DNA from: Paracoccaceae bacterium
Lineage (GTDB): Bacteria; Pseudomonadota; Alphaproteobacteria; Rhodobacterales; Rhodobacteraceae
Assembly (NCBI GenBank): GCA_902534325.1
Contig: CACAPQ010000008.1
Location: forward strand, 1-64,000
DNA: 64,000 nt
Reading direction: 5' to 3'
The number at the start of each line of letters is the position of its first letter. The stretch's first letter is position 1. Of this stretch, positions 8,574 through 17,239 are shown piece after piece. The notes beneath the pieces are model-generated. The model ran no database searches, was not told where the DNA came from, and saw nothing but the letters and a program-made list of their open reading frames with translations. The position numbers and the translations under genes were made by a program.

Positions 8574-9611
8574 TTATTCTTGATCACTTTTCGTTCGATA
8601 GACATACGCTCCATCACTATTCATTTCGCGACTAACTATTTTTTCTCTATATAAGTGGTTAAGGTGTGCAACCGCTTCAACCAATGCAAGCCCATATTCA
8701 TTTTTGGAAATTTTTCTGTTGTAAAGTGCCGGAAAACAGCCAACCGTCGTGTGGGGTTCTATCAGAAAATCAACTAGCCTAGAAAGCGCGTTGTGGTGGT
8801 TTTCTATCAATTGCTTCAAGCGATGAGGAAGCCCGTGAAATGGTAGCTTATGACCGGATAAAACAAGTTGTTTATCATTTGCGAAAGGTAAAAAAGTTTC
8901 ACAACTCGTAAGCCAATCTTGCACAGGGTCCGCCTCTGGTTCAGTTGCGTATACACCTAGGTTGGGGCTGATTGATGAAATTATTTGATCACCAGCTATG
9001 ACTAGCGGTTCATTTTTACACCATAATGTTGCGTGCTCTGGAGCATGGCCATTTCCAACTCTTACAATCCAAGAACGATTACCTAAAGTAATTTTTTCAC
9101 TATCCACTATACGTCTAAAACCAAGTGGCATTTCAAACACGGAATCTCCGAAATTAAACGGCTTCCCTGAAGCACGTTCTTTTAAGGTTTTCTCATCCAT
9201 ACCAGCTCTGCGCCAAAAATTGACTGTCTCTTCCGCTGGTAATTTTTGATAGTCTAATCTCAGCATGCGCGCCATAAGCCATGCTGTTCTTGTCATCCAA
9301 AGGACAGCCTTAAATTCTTTTTGGAACCAACCCGCCAAACCAACATGATCTGGGTGGTGATGGGTTACAATTATTCTACTTATTGGTTTATTTTTAAAAT
9401 ATTGATCAATTATTGAGCGCCATATAGACAAAGTTTTTTTTGACCAAAGGCCTGTATCTATTATTGTCCAGCTATCACCCTCATCTACTACATAAATATT
9501 AACATGATCTAGAGCCATGGGAAGAGGTAACCGAAACCAAAAGATGCCTTTTGATACCTCTATTGGTTCTCCGACTTGAGGCGCAGAAGTCCAAGGATAA
9601 TGCAAAGTCAA
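8574..9611 (-). CDS. MBL-fold metallo-hydrolase
   Basis: 345-residue metallo-beta-lactamase-fold hydrolase. The metal motif HHHPDH is at about residues 84-89 (HxHxDH type), followed by the downstream conserved GNGHAPEHATLW and LSGHKLPFHG. The start is TTG at 9611, overlapping the acyl-CoA dehydrogenase stop as TTGA; no nearby ATG fits the family N-terminus. Coupling to an acyl-CoA dehydrogenase suggests an acyl-thioester or other acyl substrate (inference). The substrate cannot be read from the sequence; a glyoxalase II-like thioesterase is one alternative. No signal peptide is seen. Confidence 0.85.
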   Translation of the reverse strand: MTLHYPWTSAPQVGEPIEVSKGIFWFRLPLPMALDHVNIYVVDEGDSWTIIDTGLWSKKTLSIWRSIIDQYFKNKPISRIIVTHHHPDHVGLAGWFQKEFKAVLWMTRTAWLMARMLRLDYQKLPAEETVNFWRRAGMDEKTLKERASGKPFNFGDSVFEMPLGFRRIVDSEKITLGNRSWIVRVGNGHAPEHATLWCKNEPLVIAGDQIISSISPNLGVYATEPEADPVQDWLTSCETFLPFANDKQLVLSGHKLPFHGLPHRLKQLIENHHNALSRLVDFLIEPHTTVGCFPALYNRKISKNEYGLALVEAVAHLNHLYREKIVSREMNSDGAYVYRTKSDQE

Positions 9612-11329
9612 GCTTCCAACAGTTCATTAGCTGAAAAGGAATATAAATCTTCACAGCCCTGTTTTGCTTGGTGTAATAATCCTATGTATTCTGGCATCAG
9701 ATTAAAAATATAAAATCGAGCTAATTTTGTTCGCTGGCCCATGTGACCTTCTTTAATTGCACTCTTTAAGTGGAAATAACCCCCTAAAACCCTCGCAAAA
9801 GCATTGAGAAAAGGAACAGCACCAGCAAACCTGTCATTTATATTTTTTTGTGAACACATCCATTTAATAGCTTCACGAAGAGCTTCGCTTGCAAGCATAA
9901 CTTCATGCGCTATTGAAGAAAAATCTTCTGGACAAGTTTTGACTGTCTTTTGAATATCATCGACTAACAAATATGCCGCCTCGCCTCCATCCATTAATTT
10001 TCTTCCTACCAAATCCATGGCTTGAATACCATTCGTTCCTTCGTAAATAGCAGTCACCCTAACATCGCGATAATACTGTGCGGCTCCACTTTCTTCAATG
10101 AAACCCATACCACCGTGAACTTGCACGCCTAGCTCCGCTACCCGACAACCTGTTTCAGTACCAAAAGATTTAGCTATTGGCGTAAGGAATGCAGCTCGAG
10201 AATTCCAAAAACCATCCTTTGAAGCGTTACTTAAATCTATTGAAACGGCTGTCTCTAAAGCTAATGACCTGGCCGCAAAAATATCCGCTTTCATTGTAAG
10301 AAGCATTCGTCGAACGTCAGCGTGGTCTAAAATTGTACCAATCCCTTTTGGTACATTGGTAGTGCCTTGCTTCCTTGTTTTTGCATAATTGAGCGCGTGT
10401 TGATAAGCGCCCTCTGCGGCTCCGATTCCTTGTCCTCCAACCCCTAATCTCGCGTTATTCATCATGGTGAACATAGCGCGCATCCCATCATGAGGCTCTC
10501 CCACTAACCAACCTGTTGCTCCATCATATTGCATCACTGCAGTGGGAGACCCATGAAGTCCTAGTTTGTGCTCAAGACTTATTACCTTTAATTTATTGGC
10601 TAAACCTGTATTCCCAAATTGATCGGGAATAAACTTTGGCACAATAAATAGCGATATACCTTTTGTTCCAGATTTTCCGTCTGGCAATCTGGCTAAAACT
10701 AAATGACAGACATTTTCTGAGAAGTCATTATCACCCCATGATATATAGATCTTTTGTCCAGTGATTGCATATGAGCCATCACCATTATCGGTAGCTTTTG
10801 AAGAGAGTGCTCCGACGTCAGAACCTGCTTGTGGCTCTGTCAAATTCATTGTCCCACACCAAGCACCAGAAATAAGCTTTGGCAAATAAATATTTTTTAT
10901 CATATCTGAGGCATGATTTTCTAAAGCTTCTATTTGACCTTGGGTCATTAAAGGATTGAGTTGTAGGGATAGACAGGCTGAAGCCATCATCTCATTGACA
11001 GCGGTTGTAATTGTCAGAGGCAATCCCATCCCACCATATTCTGGATCCGCGGATGTTGACACCCAGCCACCCTCAGCAATAGCTTTATAACCTTCGCCAA
11101 AACCCGGAGAAGTTCTAACTATACCATTCTGCAAAGTGGCTGGATTTAGGTCACCTATTCGCTGCAGCGGGGATAATTTCTCTTCACACATACGACCAGC
11201 TTCAACCAAGACTGCCGAAACAGTTTCATGGGAAGCTTCAGAAAATTTGTCGGTATTGGAAACCAAATCATAATTTACAACGTGTTTTAAGATATATTCA
11301 TAATCCTCAGTGCAAGCGCGATATACCAT
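9608..11329 (-). CDS. Acyl-CoA dehydrogenase
   Basis: FAD-dependent dehydrogenase of the large (about 573-residue) C-terminally extended type, catalysing alpha-beta oxidation of an acyl-CoA. Family hallmarks are MNLTEPQAGSDVGAL (FAD/substrate-binding region), the LGLHGSPTAVMQYD stretch, and VHGGMGFIEESGAAQYYRDVRVTAIYEGTNGIQA near the end of the core, where the active-site region ends in YEGTNGIQ. The ATG at 11329 has an ideal GGAG seven bases upstream; the frame is open further to 11368 but the family begins MxYRA. It is the first gene of a two-gene operon with the MBL hydrolase. Its 5' region carries an element shared with fadH (see 11401). Confidence 0.93.
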   Translation of the reverse strand: MVYRACTEDYEYILKHVVNYDLVSNTDKFSEASHETVSAVLVEAGRMCEEKLSPLQRIGDLNPATLQNGIVRTSPGFGEGYKAIAEGGWVSTSADPEYGGMGLPLTITTAVNEMMASACLSLQLNPLMTQGQIEALENHASDMIKNIYLPKLISGAWCGTMNLTEPQAGSDVGALSSKATDNGDGSYAITGQKIYISWGDNDFSENVCHLVLARLPDGKSGTKGISLFIVPKFIPDQFGNTGLANKLKVISLEHKLGLHGSPTAVMQYDGATGWLVGEPHDGMRAMFTMMNNARLGVGGQGIGAAEGAYQHALNYAKTRKQGTTNVPKGIGTILDHADVRRMLLTMKADIFAARSLALETAVSIDLSNASKDGFWNSRAAFLTPIAKSFGTETGCRVAELGVQVHGGMGFIEESGAAQYYRDVRVTAIYEGTNGIQAMDLVGRKLMDGGEAAYLLVDDIQKTVKTCPEDFSSIAHEVMLASEALREAIKWMCSQKNINDRFAGAVPFLNAFARVLGGYFHLKSAIKEGHMGQRTKLARFYIFNLMPEYIGLLHQAKQGCEDLYSFSANELLEA

Positions 11330-11400
11330 TAAAAATCTCCAAAACTTGTTATTATCTTTACTTGGCAAAAGTTACATAAAGATTTACTTAACAATCTCTT

Positions 11401-11475
11401 GTGCATACTTCAGACTGCAAAATAGCTTCAAATAGAACGCAACGTCATAGAGTAATAAATTGCAAACAAAAATTT
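11401..11475 (-). promoter_or_regulatory. Conserved upstream element, copy A (shared with fadH)
   Basis: The 50 bases 11401-11450 match 41971-42020 at 42 positions without gaps, and the similarity continues with one gap to about 11475. The best core is TTCAAATAGAACGCA. Read on the minus strand it precedes the acyl-CoA dehydrogenase; in the second copy it precedes fadH. A TTGAAG, 18-base spacer, TATGCA arrangement inside could be a sigma-70-type promoter and is retained as TTGAAA-18-TAGGCA in copy B. TTC-N5-GAA forms a small dyad at the core. A shared promoter/operator is the simplest reading (inference). Confidence 0.55.
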
Positions 11476-12398
11476 TCAACACATCAAGATCCGATTTATC
11501 GAAAGCAAGCGAACTTATCAAATCCGGCGGAACTTTAGCTTTTCCGACGGAAACAGTTTATGGCTTGGGAGCAGATGCTACAAATAAACTCGCTGTTGCT
11601 AAAATTTTCCAAGCAAAGGGACGACCAAGTTTTAATCCTCTCATAATTCACTGTTTTTCAATTGAGCAGATACAAACATTTGCAATGTGGAGTTCTGAAG
11701 CCCAAACGGTTGCAGACAAATTTTGGCCAGGCCCACTAACGATGGTTTTGCCTCTTTCGCCTAACAGTCAAATATCATCTTTGGCATTAGCTGGATTGCA
11801 AACTGTAGCTATCAGAATGCCCAACCACTCTGTTGCTCAATCGATTCTTCAACTCGCAAATACACCTATCGCAGCTCCCTCAGCCAATCCATCAGGCGCA
11901 GTGAGCGCAACGAAGGCCCAGCATGTAATATCTAGACTAAATGGAAAAATTGAAGGGATTATTTCGGGTAATTCATCAAAAATAGGTCTTGAGAGCACCA
12001 TAATTAGCTTCTTACCCGAACCAAGCATTTTAAGATTTGGTGCAATAGATCAAACTGATATATCAGAAATTCTTGGTTTGGATTTAAAAAAGAAAAGAAA
12101 AGATGCAAAAATAACAGCACCAGGGCAACTCTCTTCTCACTATGCTCCAAAAGGTTCAATCCGCTTAAACAGCAAAGTGTTCAAAAAAAACGAAGTAAGC
12201 CTTGGATTTGGTGAAATTCTTTGTGATCTAAATTTATCCCCAAAAGCAAATTTAACCGAAGCTGCCGCAAATTTGTTTGATTACCTGCACAGGTTAGATG
12301 AAATGGGTGCTGAAAAAATTGCTGTATCACCAATTCCTGAAGAGGGAATTGGGATAGCAATAAATGATCGACTTAGAAGAGCTGCTGCACCTAAGTGA
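11460..12398 (+). CDS. tsaC: L-threonylcarbamoyladenylate synthase (Sua5/YrdC/YwlC family)
   Basis: Makes threonylcarbamoyl-AMP from threonine, bicarbonate and ATP for t6A37 of ANN-decoding tRNAs. At 312 residues it is the long Sua5 form: an N-terminal YrdC domain (GGTLAFPTETVYGLGADA at about 23-40, AAPSANPSG around 137) and a C-terminal Sua5 domain after the linker APGQLSSHYAPK. The start is read as TTG at 11460, since no suitable in-frame ATG exists. The TTG lies within the tail of the conserved element described at 11401. It is divergent from the acyl-CoA dehydrogenase. Confidence 0.92.
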   Translation: MQTKIFNTSRSDLSKASELIKSGGTLAFPTETVYGLGADATNKLAVAKIFQAKGRPSFNPLIIHCFSIEQIQTFAMWSSEAQTVADKFWPGPLTMVLPLSPNSQISSLALAGLQTVAIRMPNHSVAQSILQLANTPIAAPSANPSGAVSATKAQHVISRLNGKIEGIISGNSSKIGLESTIISFLPEPSILRFGAIDQTDISEILGLDLKKKRKDAKITAPGQLSSHYAPKGSIRLNSKVFKKNEVSLGFGEILCDLNLSPKANLTEAAANLFDYLHRLDEMGAEKIAVSPIPEEGIGIAINDRLRRAAAPK

Positions 12399-12407
12399 TG
12401 AAAAGAT

Positions 12408-12977
12408 TCAGGCGCTTCCAAAATTTGATGAAATTTTTGAAGGTTCAACACCAGTATTTTTTAATGAAATAGACCATTTGTTTTCAAAGTTTATGCTGAA
12501 AATTTCCTGATCTTCAAGCTTTCCGAACATCCAACAATTGCTTGCCAGCTCATTCTCTAATTGACCAGGAGCCCAGCCCGAATAGCCTAATGCCAAAAGT
12601 GCATTAGAGGGACCCGAACCTTTAGCTAAGTCAGATAAAATCGAAAATGATGCGGTCATTGATACGGTAGGTGTACATTCTATAGTTTCCTCTTCAGTCT
12701 TGTAATCCTGAGAATGCAACACTACTCCTCTATTCTTTTCAACCGGCCCACCAAAAAGAATCGGCAAATCTAAAGAGGCCTGATCTTCAATTTCCAAATC
12801 TTTGCAAATCGACGCAAACGATAAAGCTTGAAGGGGTTTATTTATTATTATCCCCATTGCGCCGTCTTCTGAGTGCGAACAAATAAAAATCACTGCATCT
12901 TTAAAAATACTTTGGTGCATCGACGGAGTCGCCAACAAAATTTGTCCACCAAGATTATTTAAATCGATTTTCAACAT
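12408..12977 (-). CDS. YqgE/AlgH family protein (DUF179)
   Basis: 189-residue cytoplasmic protein of the conserved YqgE family, function unresolved. Visible family features are LGGQILLATPSM at the N-terminus, FICSHSEDGAMGIIINKP, LFGGPVEKNRGVVLH and LLALGYSGWAPGQLENEL. I start at the ATG at 12977, where the family sequence begins. The frame is open to 13031, which would add a basic 18-residue extension (PSFIKRIKYRKRHEK) and leave almost no room for the divergent promoter. It is convergent with tsaC, 9 bases apart. YqgE next to a DsbD-N-like gene is an arrangement I recall from other Rhodobacteraceae. Confidence 0.88.
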   Translation of the reverse strand: MLKIDLNNLGGQILLATPSMHQSIFKDAVIFICSHSEDGAMGIIINKPLQALSFASICKDLEIEDQASLDLPILFGGPVEKNRGVVLHSQDYKTEEETIECTPTVSMTASFSILSDLAKGSGPSNALLALGYSGWAPGQLENELASNCWMFGKLEDQEIFSINFENKWSISLKNTGVEPSKISSNFGSA

Positions 12978-13057
12978 ATTAGTTTTCTCATGGCGTTTTC
13001 GATATTTTATTCTTTTGATAAAGCTTGGCAATACGGTAAAATCAATTAGAAAAAGAT

Positions 13058-13840
13058 ATGATTAGATTTCTGGCAGCTTTACTTTTATTGATCATGAGCA
13101 CTTCCATAGCAACTGGAGATGGTCTGAAAAAAATAGAAATATTAGAAGGTTGGAAGAAGTCAGATGGTTCGATAGTGTATGGCCTCAAAATTTCGCTCAA
13201 AGACGGATGGAAAACATATTGGCACACCCCAGGACCGATGGGTTTAAAACCTAAGTTTGATTTTGAAGGTTCGTTAAATATAGGTAGCCTGAATGTTCTC
13301 TGGCCAAGTCCAAAACTCTTTGGCTCGTCTGGCTTCGAAAGCATAGGATACGAAAATGAAGTTATTCTCCCAATAATAATACAATCAAAAATAGATACTG
13401 ACCCCATAAATTTAAAAATTAAAGGAAATATCGGCATTTGCTATGATGTATGCGTCCCCATTGAGATTGAAACCCAATCTGGATTAAAAACCGTATCTAG
13501 AGATATAAATACTGATTTATTAGCAGCGTTAGCCAATTTACCGCTTTCACCTTCTGATCTTGGTAAAAACAACGCACGCTGTAATATAATTTATGGTCCT
13601 ACCGGTTTTAAAATCGAGGCAGACGTCCCCTACCTAGAAAAATCAGGCTCTTACATATTTTTTTCGATAAAGGATTTCCGTGACGCTTTGAGCATCGAAC
13701 AACCCAAGCAATTTACCCCAGGAAAAATTATCTCAGCAATTGGTCAGTGGTTTGATACACCAAATGTAAAAATAAGCAGCGATTTAATTACGATAACTCA
13801 ACTCGATGAAGGCCAGGTTATCGAGCAGAACGGGTGTTAA
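13058..13840 (+). CDS. DsbD N-terminal-domain-like periplasmic protein
   Basis: 260 residues with a cleavable signal peptide (hydrophobic residues 4-18). The body resembles the DsbD alpha/DsbC-like immunoglobulin-type domain: GLKISLKDGWKTYWHTPGPMG, then NIGICYDVCVPI, which holds two cysteines separated by three residues as in thiol-exchange N-domains. It lacks the membrane electron-transfer and thioredoxin domains of full DsbD, so it would accept or relay reducing equivalents from another partner (inference). It overlaps the convergent RND gene by 4 bases. Sequence after the domain (about 170-260) is less conserved to my eye. Confidence 0.78.
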   Translation: MIRFLAALLLLIMSTSIATGDGLKKIEILEGWKKSDGSIVYGLKISLKDGWKTYWHTPGPMGLKPKFDFEGSLNIGSLNVLWPSPKLFGSSGFESIGYENEVILPIIIQSKIDTDPINLKIKGNIGICYDVCVPIEIETQSGLKTVSRDINTDLLAALANLPLSPSDLGKNNARCNIIYGPTGFKIEADVPYLEKSGSYIFFSIKDFRDALSIEQPKQFTPGKIISAIGQWFDTPNVKISSDLITITQLDEGQVIEQNGC

Positions 13841-16800
13841 ACCTGCAGCAAATTTCTAGACCTCCAAAACAACAAATATCCAACCACAGCAAAGATAAAT
13901 ATTAGTAAGAACGAGCCAATTATAAATAAAGCAAGTGCGGATAGCATATTTTCTGGAAGGGCTTGGATGAAATTTACTTCGCTAAGTAGTGGGGCTAGAG
14001 ATCCCGAAACAAGAATGAAGCCTAAGGTCAATACTCCCCAAAAGATAATAGCTAAAGTTAAGCTCACAAACGACCGTTGAATCAATTTATTTTGCGATCG
14101 CAGAGCAAATAAATAAGCTTTCCTAAATCGCTTTATGTCTTCTTGCATCGCAACTAACGCTGGAATAACCAAGAGAACAATCAATAGTCCAAAGCCTAGG
14201 CCATACACTAAAGTGATAACTGTTGGTTTCAAAAATTGTGCTTGAGTTGACCGCTCGTATAAAAGCGGTGCAAGACCTAAAACAGTCGTGAATGTTGTCA
14301 GTAAAACAGGTCTCAAACGATCGACGGAACCATCAATGATCGACGGTATTATTCCTCTTTCTTTTGAGTATTCATCTATGGTGGAGATTAAAACTATAGA
14401 ATCGTTGATTATAATCCCAGTCATTCCAATTAATCCCACAATCGTAAACATGGACATAGGGACATCCCAAATGAAGTGTCCGTAAATAGTTCCTACCAAG
14501 CCAAATGGAATTATTGACATAATCACAAAAGGTCTTGTCCAACTAGCAAATATCCAAGTTAAAACAAGATAAATGCCTAGAAGTGTCAAAATCATTCCAA
14601 CGCGTGCATCATTTAAAAAATCTTTTTCTTGTTCAGCTAATCCTGACATACGCCACTCAACCTGATTTACTGTGGCAATCTCTGGCAAAATTTCCTGTTT
14701 TAGAGCTTCAAACACTTGCTCAGCCTCTTCAGGGTTATCTTCCGAAACATCGCCAGTAACAGATATAAGCCTAATACCATTTTCCCGTCGCACGGTTGAG
14801 AAGCCAACTTTTCGCTCAACGCTCACAATATCAGCTAACGGCACATAAATCCCACTGTTTGCGCGGAGCTGTGTTCTCTCCAGAAAGTCTGAAGTTAATT
14901 CGCCTTCGGGCAGTTCAACCCGAATAGTCGCACTCCGAGGCCCCAATGGATATGAAGCCGCTTCTATACCATTCAAGCGATTTCTCAAAACAACCCCCAG
15001 GGTATCGATAGTAAATCCCAAAGCTTTACCCTGAGGAGTTAATTCTAAAATAATCTCCTCTTTATCGTAAGCCAAATCATCCTCTAGTGCAGAAACAGCG
15101 GAAAAAGCCTCTAGTTCAGTTTTTAAAGCCTCTGCAGCATTTTTAAGGGTAATAGCATCAGCTCCATAAAATTGGATATCTAATGCATCACCGCCAGGCC
15201 CAGAACGCCACCCTCTAAATGATATTGCTTCAAGGAGCGGGTGACGAACAATCTTATCCTGTAAATCTCCAACAAAAGAAAAACTAGAGTAAGATCGCAA
15301 ATCTGCATCAATGAGTTCGATAGAAATTCCACCTAATAGATCTTTAGATTTATTTTCTGTACCGGAGAGCCCACGTCCCGAATTTCCACCTAATTCGGCT
15401 AAAACATACTTTGCTGGATTGCGTCCATGTTCTTTTTCATACTCAGTTGCAAGTTCATCAACTGTAGTCTGCAATATTTTCATCATTGCGAGTGTGTCGG
15501 CACGTGTTGCTGAATTAACCATTGCAAAATTTCCAGTTACCGAAGACTGCTCAGGTGCATTAAAAAATCGCCATGTTACTGAACCATTAATAAACAAGAC
15601 GATTTGCGATGCTAAAACAAGCAATGTACCGGCTAAAACAACATATCGAGCACGGATAACAACCTTTATGAAAGGACGAAATATATTTTCTCTAAACCAA
15701 ACAAAGCCTATGTTTACTACATGGCTTGGACGATCATACCATTTTATTTTTGAACTATTTTTAATAGAGTGAGCCATATGGTTTGGTAAAATTAAGAAAC
15801 ACTCAACCAAAGATGCCAAAAGAACTACACTTACTGTGAACGGTATGTCAGCAATAAGGTCCCCAAACCGGCCTCCTATTGCAACTAAGCCAAAGAATGC
15901 GATTACTGTTGTAATCGTCGCAGCTAAAACGGGCATAAACATTCTTTGGGCCGCCGTTTCAGCTGCCACAATAGGCGGCAGGCCAGACCTAGCGCGATAA
16001 TCAGCATGTTCGCCTACCACAATAGCATCATCAACGACTATGCCTAATGTTATTATAAGCGCAAAAAGTGAAATCATATTTATTGTGATGCCTGCTGCAT
16101 ACATAAGAGCTATTGCTGTCAACATTGCCGTTGGGATACCAGCAGCGACCCAAAATGCTGTTCTCGTGTTGAGAAATAAAAACAATAATGTAACAACAAG
16201 GCCAAGCCCCACAAGTCCATTATCTAGAAGCATGTTAAGTCGGCTAGATATGGTCTCAGCGCGAGTACGAATTAATTCTAATTTCGTACCTTCGGGTAAT
16301 GTCACTTCTAGTTCCCGAGCAATACTTTCAACTTTATGCTGAATATCAATAGCATCACCTTGCTGATTGCGATCAACTCTTATGCTGATAGCTGGGTCAG
16401 TTCCAACAAAGTAAGTTCTTTCCCTATCTATTCCATTAACATTCAATTCGGCGACATCAGCAATTGTAAGTTTTGAACCATCCGAATTAGAACGTAAAAC
16501 AATGGATCCAATATCCTTAGCTAGTCTCTTCTCAATACCTGTTCTAACCCGCGCGTTTGCACCATCTACGTCACCAGCAGGGTCCGCACTCACCTCTTCA
16601 GAAATTGCCATAGCGATTTCATGCATAGTTATGTCATGCATTATTAGATTTGATGTAGGAACTGCGACAACAGTCTCGGGAGCAGCCAAACCTCTCATAG
16701 TAGTGCGTGTTACACCGGCAGTGAAAAGCCTCATGACAAATTCGTCGGCAAACAATCCCAACTGACCTACCGCAACCGGTCCAGATATTACAACATCGGT

Positions 16801-17235
16801 TACGCGATCACTCCATCTACCTCTAATAATCGTGGGATCTTCACTGTCTTGTGGTAAGGAAGTAACGCTGTCCAAAGCTGTTTCCACATCCGCTTTCGCT
16901 CTCGCCATATCCCAGCTAGGTTCAAATTCAAGCGATATTCGTGCTCGACCCTCATTTGACGTACTGTTTGCACCGCTAACACCATCAACGCCAAGTAAAA
17001 CTGGTTCCAAAACTCGAACAATAGCGGCATCAACATCTTCCGCACCAGCACCTTGCCAGACAATACTCAAATTTATGTTGTCAACTATTATATCTGGAAA
17101 AAATTGTGACCGCATTTTAGGCAATGCCAAAAGCCCAGCGACTATCAAAATTACTAAAAGCAAATTAGCCATGGTTTTATGGCGAGTAAAATAAGATAAA
17201 ATCCCATTTGCAGTTTGAGGTGATAATCGGGTCAA
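13837..17235 (-). CDS. RND-family efflux transporter permease
   Basis: 1132-residue inner-membrane proton-driven pump of the HAE1/AcrB-like superfamily. Features include an N-terminal membrane helix (about 20-38), a large periplasmic domain, a helix cluster from about 335 with the GIVVDDAIVVGEHA motif of TM4, a second periplasmic domain, and GIIINDSIVLISTIDEY in the second half. The start is TTG at 17235, with GGGGGA seven bases upstream and only four bases from the adaptor stop. It pairs with the adaptor gene upstream. No outer-membrane channel gene is adjacent, so an unlinked TolC is expected. The substrate is unknown. Confidence 0.93.
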   Translation of the reverse strand: MTRLSPQTANGILSYFTRHKTMANLLLVILIVAGLLALPKMRSQFFPDIIVDNINLSIVWQGAGAEDVDAAIVRVLEPVLLGVDGVSGANSTSNEGRARISLEFEPSWDMARAKADVETALDSVTSLPQDSEDPTIIRGRWSDRVTDVVISGPVAVGQLGLFADEFVMRLFTAGVTRTTMRGLAAPETVVAVPTSNLIMHDITMHEIAMAISEEVSADPAGDVDGANARVRTGIEKRLAKDIGSIVLRSNSDGSKLTIADVAELNVNGIDRERTYFVGTDPAISIRVDRNQQGDAIDIQHKVESIARELEVTLPEGTKLELIRTRAETISSRLNMLLDNGLVGLGLVVTLLFLFLNTRTAFWVAAGIPTAMLTAIALMYAAGITINMISLFALIITLGIVVDDAIVVGEHADYRARSGLPPIVAAETAAQRMFMPVLAATITTVIAFFGLVAIGGRFGDLIADIPFTVSVVLLASLVECFLILPNHMAHSIKNSSKIKWYDRPSHVVNIGFVWFRENIFRPFIKVVIRARYVVLAGTLLVLASQIVLFINGSVTWRFFNAPEQSSVTGNFAMVNSATRADTLAMMKILQTTVDELATEYEKEHGRNPAKYVLAELGGNSGRGLSGTENKSKDLLGGISIELIDADLRSYSSFSFVGDLQDKIVRHPLLEAISFRGWRSGPGGDALDIQFYGADAITLKNAAEALKTELEAFSAVSALEDDLAYDKEEIILELTPQGKALGFTIDTLGVVLRNRLNGIEAASYPLGPRSATIRVELPEGELTSDFLERTQLRANSGIYVPLADIVSVERKVGFSTVRRENGIRLISVTGDVSEDNPEEAEQVFEALKQEILPEIATVNQVEWRMSGLAEQEKDFLNDARVGMILTLLGIYLVLTWIFASWTRPFVIMSIIPFGLVGTIYGHFIWDVPMSMFTIVGLIGMTGIIINDSIVLISTIDEYSKERGIIPSIIDGSVDRLRPVLLTTFTTVLGLAPLLYERSTQAQFLKPTVITLVYGLGFGLLIVLLVIPALVAMQEDIKRFRKAYLFALRSQNKLIQRSFVSLTLAIIFWGVLTLGFILVSGSLAPLLSEVNFIQALPENMLSALALFIIGSFLLIFIFAVVGYLLFWRSRNLLQV

Positions 17236-17239
17236 CTCG

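Noticed and set aside
12978-13031. 18-residue basic extension of YqgE
   Set aside because: Not found in the family as I know it, and it would overlap the probable promoter region of the divergent DsbD-N-like gene.
15311-15772. 153-codon ORF antisense to the RND permease
   Set aside because: It lies wholly inside a well-conserved pump gene on the opposite strand, has no recognisable domain and is explained as a shadow of the true frame.
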